A stretch of 64,000 nucleotides of DNA from Liolophura sinensis (Eukaryota > Mollusca > Polyplacophora > Chitonida > Chitonidae): contig NC_088300.1 in assembly GCF_032854445.1 (NCBI RefSeq), forward strand, positions 54,722,984 to 54,786,983, given 5' to 3'. The notes under the pieces were generated by a model. That model saw nothing but the letters and a program-made list of their open reading frames with translations, ran no database searches and had not been told where the DNA came from. Shown in pieces: positions 39,801 through 49,615 of the stretch (position 1 is the first letter of the stretch; each line of letters starts with the position of its first letter). The position numbers and the translations under genes are program-made.

Positions 39801-42800
39801 CGTTTTCAATACTCTGCTTTAAGTTTGGACAGAATTACAATTTCGCGAGTGCGTATAGACATTAAATTTCAAAGTGTCCTCACCCGATGTACAAAACGTC
39901 CTGACGTGAGGTGCCAAAGGCCCTGACCTGATGCACAAAACGTACGGACATAAAGTGCAAAAGGCCCTGACCTGGTGCACAAAACGTACGGACATAAAGT
40001 GCAAAAGGCCCTGACCTGATGCACAAAACGTCGTGACTTTATATGCAAACGACCCTGACCTGGTGGACAAAACGTCCTGATCTAATGTGCCAAACGTTCT
40101 GACCTGATGTGTGAAACTTCCTTGTGGGTTCCCGTAGGATTCTGCCTTGGTCTTACGCGTTGTCTTTGCACTTCTCCACACTCCGGACATGGTGTCAATG
40201 ATTCAGTCTCCAGCAGATCAGATTCTATCATTAGCAATGATAACCAAAATGTACATTGATCGTTTATATCATGACTTCTGTAATAACAACAATACCTCAC
40301 CATCATGTGCCAGATGATACAAATCCTAGGAACACACATTCAAAATGGTTTTCGGCGCGAGGTCATCATGAAACCGACGCAGCTTAATTTAGCTTACAAT
40401 ATTATATCGTTGATAACATTACTTGGTTTTTCCAAATACCACCATATTCATAATAAATCCACCTTGCCGATCACAACGCCTTACCCAGGGCCAGCGCTCG
40501 CTCTTTTATTACTCAGTAAATGCATCATGAATATAACTCTTCATGAAAACTGATTTATTTGATTGTTGTTTAATACTGTAATCCAGAATATTTCAATCAT
40601 ACGCGGCGGTCAGTTTTGCGCATCGAAGACAGAATATGTTTGAGTGGGACTTAAGTACCGGAAGAAAACTATTAGGATTTGGCAAGAAACTGTAACACTT
40701 GATTTTCACCCACACATCTAACTCAATCTGTATAGCATAGTGCATGATTACCAATCTTTTTTTGAGCTTCATCCAGGAGTTTGTTCAAATCTTCTTCAGC
40801 CTCGCTTATTCCATCGTCCCAAATCCATCTGAACATAAAACTCAGTTACAAAAACTTATCTCTACTATACTTTATTTTACATTATTGTCCTCTACTCAAA
40901 TACATGCCAATAACAGTGAAGTTTACGGGTAAGAGAAAAAGGACAGACTAGAGAAAATTGACCAGAGAAATCCTGTCAGGAAGGTCGTCAATACGTCCAT
41001 ATTGGTGTCAGGCGGATATCTACTCTACATAAGACGACACAGATCCTGCACAACCAGTAGAAAAAGACAGCTCTTGTTTCAAATTTCGTTTTATGATAGA
41101 CAACGAACATGGTCCATGCACTTGAAAAAGAAATACCCACGTGTATTCGGTATCCCATCCTCCTGAAACTTTTGGGGCTTTATCCTGTCTTTTTCTGTAG
41201 TGCAGCATCTGTATAAAAAAACCACAATGCATACCACATGTTAAATGAAGGTTATGTCTGGCTTTACCGCATTTTTAATGCAAGCCTTTTCTTCAAAGCT
41301 TTTATCGCTCATAATCCTAAATAGACCTTGAAGATTGAAAACCAACATTATGTATTTGTATTTGTATATTAGTCAACTGGAGTTGCATCGTATTCTTGAT
41401 TCAGTGCTTTTAAACATAATTATCTCTTGCGGATGTACTTAAATTATCAACAAAAGATTTGGTCGAAAACTTTGAAAGTTTTGCCAGTGAAAGTACATTC
41501 AGGATAAAGTGCTTGTGAGATATAGGCCGACTGTGGTTATATGAGAGGTGATTCGGCGATGGATTGACCAGATGTTCAGGAGGACTTAACAGAACGCTCT
41601 CAGGAGGGCTAAAAGAAGCACTGGCCTTGTGTGAAGATATTTAAGAAAGACTGACAGTACCGCTTACCTTGCCTCAGGATATTTAGAAGGACTGACAGTT
41701 GCACTTACCTTGTGTCAAAATATTCAGGACTGAAAGCAGCACTTATCTTGTGTCAAAATATTCAGGAGGGCTGAATGTAGCACTTATCTTGTGTCAGAAT
41801 ATTCAGAAGGACCGAAAGTAGCACTTACCTTGTGTCAGAATATTCAGGAGAACAAAGCAGCCCTTACCTTGTGTCAGAATATTCAGGAGAACAAAGCAGC
41901 CCTTATCTTGTGTCTGAATATTCAGGAGGACCGAAAGTAGCACTTACCTTGTGTCTGAATATTCAGGAGAACAAAGTAGCACTTACCTTGTGTCAGAATA
42001 TTCAGGAGGACCGAAAGTAGCACTTACATTGTGTTAGAATATTCAGGAGGACTGAATGTAGCACTTATCTTATGTTAGAATATTCAGGAGGACCGAAAGT
42101 AGCACTTACCTTGTGTCAGAATATTCAGTAGGACCGAAAGTAGCACTTGCCTTGTGTCTGAATATTCAGGAGGACTGAATGTAGCACTTATCTTGTGTTA
42201 GAATATTCAGGAGGACCGAAAGTAGCACTTACCTTGTGTCTGAATATTCAGGAGGACTGAATGTAGCACTTATCTTGTGTCAGAATATTCAGGAGAACAA
42301 AGTAGCCCTTACCTTGTGTCAGAATATTCAGGAGGACCGAAAGTAGCACTTACCTTGTATCTGAATATTCAGGAGGACCGAAAGTAGCACTTATCTTGTG
42401 TCTGAATATTCAAGAGGACCGAAAGTAGCACTTACCTTGTGTCAGAATATTCAGGAGAACAAAGCAGCCCTTACCTTGTGTGAGAATATTCAGGAGGACC
42501 GAAAGTAGCACTTACCTTGTGTCTGAATATTCAGGAGGACTGACAGTTGCACTTATCTTGTGTCAGAATATTCAGGAGGATCGAAAGTAGCACTTACCTT
42601 GTGTCTGAATATTCAGGAGGACTGAATGTAGCACTTATCTTGTGTTAGAATATTCAGGAGGACCGAAAGTAGCACTTACCTTGTGTCAGAATATTCAGGT
42701 CTGGATAGGCTACACCATGCAGTTGAGACTACTCTAATGCTACTGCACAGTGATTAGTCTCTTCTCGTGATGAATAAGATAGAAAAGCTCGGAATGAAAT

Positions 42801-43907
42801 GATGTCGAATTTAGTCAAGCATTTAGACTATATTCGTACGGAATTTATGGAAGTGAAACATAATGCAAAGAGTCAAGCAATTGTAATAATACACTTTAAC
42901 AGTTAAATAGCTATAACCGGGAAACTTTTCAAACGTCGTGTGAAGATTGTGACCATGGAAACCTCACCTCTTGTATAATCTTGAGTTCCTTCACACTCAG
43001 GTCTCTTCGAGCATAATGACGATCGAATAAGTCGTTGTCATTCGCGAAAAGAACAGATGCCGGCGGCTTCCATAACCAAGGACAAGAGGATGACTTGCGG
43101 GGAATTCTGCTCTGATTTCTGTCATCAACCACGGTGGTAGATTTACTTTTCAAAAAACCAACATGGTGTATGGTTTTACATAGGGCTAAAATTTCCTCGT
43201 CTTCGCAGAAAGACACCCTCTCCTTAGGCACCACGTACTCCTGAACAACAATCGGGTGTATCTCGTCCAGACACGTGCATATGGTGGTAGACTCATCGCT
43301 GAGGTCAGATAACGGCAGTGGGTCAAGCAGTGGCTCTGTCTGAACAGCTGATTCCGTCACCTGACGACACAGGAAGGGATACGTCACGTATTTGCTGATG
43401 CATCGTAATTCTCTGCCGTCTTGCCTTCACTTTGTCTGTGTTACTGTGTTTATGGTGCAATTTGGTTGCAGCATGTTTCCACCGGCCCCAGTCGTTTTAG
43501 GCGTACACATTTCGTATAAGGTAATGTTTTTTGGTGTCAGTGGTCACAGCCATACGTTTGAGGCGATCATCTATCACCAAGATCCGAATAAACTTCATCG
43601 GCAATGTTTTCCTCAACTTCAAACCGGCGTGATCAAGTGGGCCTTGTTTTCCGACCCCCTTATCTCCGTCATTGCTCTCCTTAGCGTCACTCAATGAGTC
43701 TGCATCTACTCCTTCTGATATCTGGGCCTCATTTTCTATGTCACTTATAATCAATTCGTTCTTCGTCAGCCCAAGCCAGACCTGACTGACGGGTTTCCCC
43801 GATGAGTTTATCTGCAAAAAGCGTCCTTCCACTAGTACTTTGTGTTCTGGTGTATCCAACGTCTTGTATTCGCTGCTCAGCAGACTGTGTAAACTGGGTT
43901 TGCTCAT
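35155..43907 (-). CDS. RasGEF-B: RasGEF (Cdc25-type) domain protein, eight exons
   Basis: Paralogue of RasGEF-A, about 1090 codons. It opens with MSKPSLHSLLSSEYKTLDTP and the same strand-rich block (KVLVEGRFLQINSSGKPVSQ). The RasGEF domain has AGDIAMQLSVRDRNLLW, KMAAWAKRVPRLVATEVLD, IRNFNSFVNVMRGLQFYSVY and ARIPWFPALLCRLVNEV. The long last exon adds ten imperfect decapeptide repeats (EEGSQETRQV type), an acidic region, and a Cys-rich end (FCPVCFSTTCPYYGEPGR) followed by FLTRRPVLSNYLL. Exon 1 has frame lesions relative to RasGEF-A, so the continuous product needs confirmation. Domain homology predicts GTP loading of a Ras-type GTPase at membranes; the substrate is unknown. Confidence 0.75.
36225..36540 (-). 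repeat. Coding decapeptide repeat in RasGEF-B
   Basis: About ten tandem 30-base units encode EEGPRGITQF, KEGHRGIARV, EEGPQKTTHV and similar. They are absent from RasGEF-A, so the array expanded after duplication or was lost there. Confidence 0.9.
37324..37457 (-). CDS. RasGEF-B exon 7
   Basis: 134 bases encoding VAEFCLIIRNFNSFVNVMRG and on to EKSDPHIY; acceptor GGACAG, donor GTAAGT. Confidence 0.82.
38054..38182 (-). CDS. RasGEF-B exon 6
   Basis: 129 bases encoding STECLALEKMAAWAKRVPRL and on to LKLFIK; acceptor AACACAG, donor GTAAAA. Confidence 0.8.
39066..39200 (-). mobile_element. SINE-1 internal fragment in RasGEF-B intron 5
   Basis: Minus-strand body from the GCGGTCGCTATGAGTTCAAG end to GGTTTCCCCTGCCCG, lacking the normal tail, with a G-rich run (GGTGGGGTGGGGTGGGGGG) next to it. 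Confidence 0.8.
39205..39350 (+). repeat. Short tandem repeat of CACAGGTAAGTTAG
   Basis: About nine units of roughly 16 bases; several read CACAGGTAAGTTAG exactly, a full consensus 5' splice site on the plus strand. It lies just outside the donor end of RasGEF-B exon 5, antisense to that gene. Confidence 0.85.
39353..39488 (-). CDS. RasGEF-B exon 5 (RasGEF domain start)
   Basis: 136 bases encoding PGDVRNFLAGDIAMQLSVRD and on to SSAPSFIR; acceptor CATTTCAG, donor GTAAAT. Confidence 0.8.
39855..40117 (-). repeat. Donor-derived minisatellite at RasGEF-B exon 4
   Basis: On the minus strand the exon 4 end CACATCAG/GTCAGAACGTTT is followed by repeated versions: CACCAGGTCAGGGTCG, GCATCAGGTCAGGGCC and GCACCAGGTCAGGGCC. 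The basic unit is about 21-22 bases, often in dimers of 43-44. Confidence 0.8.
40104..40224 (-). CDS. RasGEF-B exon 4
   Basis: 121 bases encoding SDLLETESLTPCPECGEVQR and on to EVSHIR; acceptor TGATAG, donor CATCAG/GTCAGA in phase 2. The PCxxCG block aligns with RasGEF-A. The donor is the first member of a repeat array that follows in the intron. Confidence 0.65.
40555..40618 (-). mobile_element. SINE-1 tail fragment
   Basis: A decayed minus-strand match to the SINE-1 3' end (TTTATTTGATTGTTGTTTAA, CAGAATATTTCA, then the GGCGGTCAG block). Confidence 0.5.
40752..40828 (-). CDS. RasGEF-B exon 3
   Basis: 77 bases encoding WIWDDGISEAEEDLNKLLDE and on; acceptor TGTTCAG, donor GTAATC. Confidence 0.75.
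41141..41208 (-). CDS. RasGEF-B exon 2
   Basis: 68 bases encoding MLHYRKRQDKAPKVSGGWDT and on; acceptor TATACAG, donor GTGGGT. Confidence 0.75.
41590..42705 (-). repeat. 41-bp satellite in RasGEF-B intron 1 carrying consensus 5' splice sites
   Basis: About 27 units. On the minus (sense) strand each contains GAATATTCTGACACAAGGTA, so most copies present ACAAG/GTAAGTGC, close to the ideal donor. Some copies read GATAAG instead of GGTAAG, destroying the site. No parent exon is recognised. Confidence 0.92.
42968..43907 (-). CDS. RasGEF-B exon 1, reading frame disturbed
   Basis: It starts at MSKPSLHSLL and ends at a GAG/GTGAGG donor like RasGEF-A, but is 940 bases long where phase 0 at both ends needs a multiple of three. 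Against RasGEF-A there is one extra base near a run of six A (about 43530), one missing base near 43500 that creates TAA, and another shift near 43390-43430. Downstream the frame is clean (KYVTYPFLCRQVTESAVQTE and on). Confidence 0.6.
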
Positions 43908-44335
43908 CTCTGTCTTGTGTTACTTTTCGCTCACCACGAAATCCTCCATCTCCACGGTGACGTTAACAGTGTCGTCAGAGCACTACGTCACAAATGAGTG
44001 TCTAATCGTAACGTTGTACATCTTCCATATGGGGCGTTAGAAACGTCACAGTTCATGTGTGATGAAAACATTTTTCACTATGACGTAAAATGGCTTTTTA
44101 CTTAAAGTCGAACATTGTCGGCAGCGCCTCGGTATATCATACAAAGTAGAACTTTGTGACGTTATGCAATTCATTTTACTCCGCGAAGGTGACGTTTTGT
44201 ACAACATGTATAGATCTATACATTCATAGATGTATGAAGACTACCCCTGTAAGCCCAATTTCACAAACTTTTGTAAATCTTTCAAATCCAAATTGATATG
44301 CTTTCAAGTTACGGTAAAGTACTCCTGAGACTGGT
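43908..44335. other. Upstream of RasGEF-B; no gene seen
   Basis: Would contain the RasGEF-B promoter and 5' UTR. No clear core promoter element is visible. Confidence 0.35.
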
Positions 44336-44440
44336 GTCGCAACCCCTAATGAAATAATATTTCAATAATTGTTGCAACTGCAACCCTTACTGAAATAGTT
44401 TTTCATTAGTGGTTGAGACTGCAACCCCTATTGAAGAAAA
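44336..44440. repeat. Left cluster of GCAACCCCTATTGAA motifs
   Basis: Contains GCAACCCCTAATGAAATAAT, GCAACCCTTACTGAAATAG and GCAACCCCTATTGAAG with inverted partial copies (TTTCAATAATTGTTGC). The same motif cluster occurs 2.3 kb away on the far side of the Tc1 relic. Confidence 0.7.
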
Positions 44441-45198
44441 ATTGTTTCAATAAGCACTTTGTTTTACATTTATGACCCTTGTTGAAATAAGTCGACTAGA
44501 CACCAAGTTATGTTCGTTTGAACATTTTACGTGATAGTACTATGTAAAACTGTAATATTGCTAGGTATATAGGGTGATAAGTATTTTTATACGAATTCTT
44601 TTGAAACAGAAAAATATTACAAAGTTGTGCTGTGTAATAGCGATGTCCACATACATGTGGTACCATTTTTAATACTTTTAGATGTGGTATCTTTGTTTCT
44701 TGGGTCTCACTTGTTTCTGTCTTTTTAAAGAGTAAACCAGTGAGGTGCATGCGATCAGTGAACAAATTCAATATTCGCCCTTCCATCGTCTGCTCCTTAG
44801 CATAGAGTAATTTCCACTTTAATATCCAATGACCTCTAATACCCATTGAATGACTTGCGGTAGATCTTATGCTTTCCAGAGATTCCCACTGCAAATTTGG
44901 CCCTCTTCAGATTCGATTATGGATTATCTGTTGCATTCTGTGTAAATAACTATTCTTGATTGTTGATGAGGCGAATCTCTTTAATGATCTCTTCTAATTT
45001 GTGAACATCATCAGTGATGACTGTTTATTTGTGCTAATTAAAAGGTGACTTGATAGCAGAAATACTGTACAAACGATGCAAATCCTTTGAACTTCATTGT
45101 TAAGTATAAATGAGCATGAGGTTAAAAGGCGTCAATAGCGCTGTGAAATTCAGTTTCTTTAATTCGTTTTATTTGTTCTCAATAAAGTACCCCTTGCT

Positions 45199-46050
45199 TC
45201 AATGCATGCAAAAACTCTCCGACGCATAGAAAGTCAGTCGTTTGATGAGATGACATGGGATTCGTTGCCATTTATCTTGGAGAGCGAACGCTAGTTCTTC
45301 TTGGTTGGCTGCAAGGTGTGGCCGTTGTCTTACTCGACGACCCATGATATCCCTAAGGTGTTCTAGGGGGGACATATCTGGGGAACTCGCAGGCCACAGC
45401 AAGACGTTGACGTCCAGGGCGTTCTGCACAACTCGAGCTGTATGGGGTCTGGCGTTGTCATGCTGGTACAGGACACCACATGGCTGCTGTTGAAGGAATA
45501 ACAGGACAACAGGACGTACAATTTCATCCACGTATTGTTGAGCTGTTAGGTTCCCGTAGATTATGGCCAGTTGTGTCCGTTCCTCTCCACACATCCCACC
45601 CCACACCATCACGCTGCCGCCACCACCTCCTGGACGCATGATGCAACCGTTAGTTCGCCTCTTCGACGGTGAATTCACTGTCTGCCATCCGCTCGGAACA
45701 GGCAGAAACGGCTTTCATCCCTGAAAACAACACGTTGCCAATCACGTCGCACAATTCGAGCCCATCGCAACCTCTAGCAGCGATGTTCGGCTGTCAACAA
45801 CTACCCTCTGAATGTCGATAGGCCAAAATTCCGAGAGCCACGAGTCTCCTGGACACGGTCTGCCGACTGACCGGGTTAACTAAGGCAATGATTGACGACA
45901 ACGTCACTGTCAGGAAGTGGTTCCTCAGGTGTAAGGTGCGCAGGTACCCGTATTCTCTGGGCGTTATTACTCTAGGCCTGCCTGTTCTTGGCCTGTCCGA
46001 TTTCTGCCATGTCCGTCTGTAACGTTGTATCGTTTGACACAGTTACACAA
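45199..46050 (-). pseudogene. Decayed Tc1-like transposase
   Basis: The minus-strand reading recovers a helix-turn-helix part (TGRPRVITPREYGYLRTLHL; NPVSRQTVSRRLVALG), then WARIVRRDWQRVVFRDESRF with the first catalytic Asp, GGGSVMVWGGM, YQHDNARPHTARVV with the second Asp, and WPASSPDMSPLEHLRD with the final Glu. The pieces need frame changes near 45670 and 45800, and there is an in-frame stop near 45681. The second Asp and Glu are 31 residues apart instead of the usual 34. It is a Tc1/mariner relic, unlikely to be active. Confidence 0.85.
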
Positions 46051-46639
46051 GAGCAGCCGAAGGAACTTGCAATATGGGTATGGGTAGCTCCCATGGACAC
46101 CATACCCAGGGCCCTCTCACGTTTGTTCTGGAGTCAATCGAGGCATTACTTTGGTCGTTTTTAGTCAGTGTGCAAGTCCAGCACAGTGTGTGCAACGTTT
46201 TTACACACTTATTGCAAGTGCAGTTGTGGCCATCAATGGGTCACGTGATTTTTCAACTTTCTTTGTTGTCTTAAAACAAATTCGTGTGGGTGTCTATGGC
46301 GCTTGTCGCACATGGGAATATGCTTCGTACAATGTTTTCCTGCAATAATTTGGTATTAATGCGCTGAAAAGGCTGGTTAAATTTAACTCATGGAGTCGTA
46401 AAGTTTCTTTTGGCTGTCAGTTTATTTAAGCCACCCCTACCCAAAGCCACTAACGTGTCGTGGAAAAATCATCTACAATTCAAAATATTTGTAGAAAATA
46501 AAACGGTTTCTGATATTTTGAACACGCGATATTCTATCAATTAGAGAGATAATGTCTTTGAAACTATAACATTACAAAGGTGTAAAATATTTCAAATGGC
46601 GAGTAGAATATGCGCAAAAGTGTCTCATTGAAATAAATC

Positions 46640-46765
46640 TTCTTTACTTCAATAGGGGTTGCCGTCGCAACTGCAACCCCTAATGAAATAATGGTTACGA
46701 CTGCAACCCCTATTGAAGTAATTGCTTCAATAGGGGTAACTTATTTCAATAGGGGTTGCGAAAGA
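46640..46765. repeat. Right cluster of CAATAGGGGTTGC motifs
   Basis: Holds ACTTCAATAGGGGTTGCC, GCAACCCCTAATGAAATAAT, GCAACCCCTATTGAAGTAAT and TTATTTCAATAGGGGTTGCG in both orientations, forming several potential hairpins. Confidence 0.75.
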
Positions 46766-46769
46766 CGGG

Positions 46770-47105
46770 TCGTGGTTTTGTGAGAGTGTGCCATGTGCCA
46801 GTTGTGGTTTTATGTCCAGAATGTAGCACTTAACGTTCTTTTTTGAAAGGTGTCATATCTTAATGTCCAGAAAACAGCGTAAAGTATACTTAGATACGTG
46901 GTGATTTTGTGAAAGTGTCATGGGCTGGCTTTGGCTTTACGTCAAGAATACAACACATACCATACCCTGAACATCTTCTCGAGCCAAGGTATGATAGAGT
47001 AGAGTATCTGATTTATTTCACTTGACTGGCGGAGATGTACTCTGAAAGGCGTGGTTTTGTGAAAGTGTTTCAGTTAAAGCTTTACGTCCATAATACAGCT
47101 TAAGT
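46770..47105. repeat. Three imperfect copies of a roughly 120-160 bp repeat
   Basis: GTGGTTTTGTGARAGTGT followed by a GGTTTTATGTCCAGAAT-like block recurs at about 46775, 46895 and 47050. Copies are diverged. Confidence 0.5.
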
Positions 47106-48360
47106 TGGTTTTCTACTCCAATAAGCCAGACAGCAGCATAAACAAGTGCATTCATGTACGAGGAAACTATAGGCACACGGCTCGCTTCCACGGTTGTTAC
47201 AATTTGCTTGGCCGGTATCATAACTTTGCATTAAAGCATCATTTTGTCCATGGACAACATTTACTCAGGAAAGCCATATACGTGTACAGCATAAAGAAAG
47301 TTTTCATGTCTAACGCATTTTGTTTTGTTAACGTCGAATAACTTTCACCCGATTTTTGGTGTCTGTGTTAATCTATATTAAGTACAGACTATTGTATGTC
47401 CAAGATTGCGTTGGGCTTATATTAAGATTTGTTCTTGACCCGAGATTGCACAAGTTATAGCTACCATTTCCCAAGTTGTTGAATGCCATTGTATCTTTTG
47501 ATATAATTGGTATTGTCAAGGTAGGACTTACTGGTCGTAGCCGCGTGTATAGTGATATATTTACAGACAATCTTGAACAACCCACGGGGATTTGTTTGTT
47601 TAACTGGGATTAGTTCGGTCATAAGACGATCCAGTGCTGGCATATTTATAGTTCTGTCTCAGTGGAACGCTGTGCACGAATTCCTCATGCGTCCACCCAG
47701 TCACATTATATGTTGACGTTAAATCTTTTGTATGACTCGATTCAGGATTGAACCCGGGACCCCCGTCAGCCTGTACACATGGGGACAATATAGAATACAC
47801 ATGTATATTCGATCCTGGTACAGTAAACTACGTCATCATATTGTTATACAGAAGTATTGTGGAATAAATGTACATCTGCTGTCTAACACACAATTCAAAG
47901 TTCCTGGCTGTCTACCAGGGAGTCAAACTTAACTGATGACGCTATAAAACATACATGCAGTTACTATACATGTACACATAAATATGAAAAATATAACGGA
48001 TAAGTATAATGATGTGAAAATTATCTGTCAATGCTTTAGTACAAGCAAAATGTCGCTCGGTGTCAAAATGTCGCTTGGTGTCAAAATGTCGTTAGGATTT
48101 ATGCTCCACGTGACTTTCCTTACAGCAAATCTCGTCGGACGACAAAATGTGTTATTAGGACAGCCTGATGACATTCCTATAGTTTATGACCTCATCCCTC
48201 ACGGTTTTTTCTATAAACTGATAACTGTAATGCTGTTAGCAAAGAGAAGAAAATTTAATATTTACAGATCGAAGCCTCATTATGACAAACATTAAAAACT
48301 TGGGGAAAAAAATCGAACAAATCATATTACAACCGATCTTCTGGTGGTAAAACATGGAAT
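47106..48360. other. No gene seen
   Basis: Short ORFs only. A probable decayed SINE-2 head in minus orientation lies near 47712-47782 (GACTCGATTCAGGATTGAAC), and three 18-base copies of TCAAAATGTCGCTTGGTG occur near 48047-48095. Confidence 0.4.
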
Positions 48361-48779
48361 TTTATAACATTTATTTCTTAATAAATTAATATTATCTCGC
48401 TCATTAGGGCCAGCCATGTTCGAACACAAGTAATCAAATATTACAAAGTAGCCTTCTACAATATTTTTAAACAGAAAAGATGGTTTCATTTACAAACTTC
48501 ATGTAAACTATATTTGCTCTATTTACAAGATATAGTCTTATTAAAAGGGCTATTCACGTGAAATGTAACACTAACACCTTAGAAACCGCTGGGACTCTCA
48601 AAGACATCATTCCAGTTATACATTCCCAAAAAGATACAGACTTATCTCTCCACAATCTACCTACACACTGTACAACTGAAGCACAGAACAAATGAATGAT
48701 TTGCGCTGAACGCCTCAGTTTAAGCACTGTTTCTATGTATAATTACCTAATAGTTTGAACGCCAGTTTCATCTATCATT

Positions 48780-49135
48780 ACATACATAAAGCACAGCTTC
48801 TATCATTATGTAACAGTTTAAGCACAATCTCTGTCTATTATCATGTAACAGTTTAAGCAGTTCCTGCCCATCATTATGTAACAGTTTAAGCTCAGCTTTT
48901 GTCCAATATTATGTAACAGTTTAAGCAGTTTCTGTATATCATTATGTAACAGTTTAAGTACAGCTTTCGTCTAATATTATGTAACAGTTTAAGCAGTCTA
49001 TCGTTATGTAACAGTCTATGCACAGTTTCTCACTATCATTATGTAACAGATTAAGTGCTGTCTCGGTCTATCATTACACGACAGTTTATTAAGGCATAGT
49101 TTCTATCTATCAATTACATAACAGTTTCTGTTTAT
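48780..49135. repeat. About 35-bp degenerate minisatellite downstream of the SLC9C-like stop
   Basis: Around ten copies of CATTATGTAACAGTTTAAGC with variable spacers. On the minus strand it sits just after the SLC9C-like stop codon, so it may be in the 3' UTR. Confidence 0.8.
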
Positions 49136-49194
49136 CACTAAATATGAGATGTTCAGGTCAAAGTGACTGTTAGAAGTGTAAATGAAGGCAGTTG

Positions 49195-49615
49195 CTATTG
49201 GAGGTAATTAAATCTGTCAGCCCGCTGCCCAACACTGTTATAATCTACGGAGAGAGTCCGATTGCGCAATATAGGAGGTCGAGGAGGCTGTTTGCTCTCT
49301 AAACGGTCTAATACAGAGGTGGCACTAGGTGTGTCAACAGAGGGCAGACATATCTTTGCTTCAGTGGTACCCATGCAGGCCACAGATGGGCCCATGCAGG
49401 CCACAGACGGACTTAAGGACACAGACTCCTTATCTATGTGCTTAGTTCGTCTTAAGGAACCCCCTGAGTGTTCACTTTCACTAGTTCCATGGAGACAACC
49501 CATTGGCTTATCATTGGAATCAGTATCTTTCTTATCCTTGCTTGCTGATGAGGAAGTATTTTCAGGGTCGATGGTCCAACTTTCATTCTGCCTGGAAGAT
49601 GAAACAGAGACTTTC
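49195..49615 (-). CDS. SLC9C-like last exon
   Basis: About 139 codons after a TTTGTTGCAG acceptor, Ser-rich and probably disordered, with a short internal duplication SVACMGPSVACMG, ending RADRFNYLQ then the stop. Confidence 0.8.

Noticed and set aside
39819-40190. 123-codon minus-strand ORF
   Set aside because: Mostly the donor-derived repeat next to RasGEF-B exon 4; only the exon part is kept.
41832-42020. 62-codon ORF with repeated SEYSGEQSSPYLV
   Set aside because: Translation of the 41-bp satellite.
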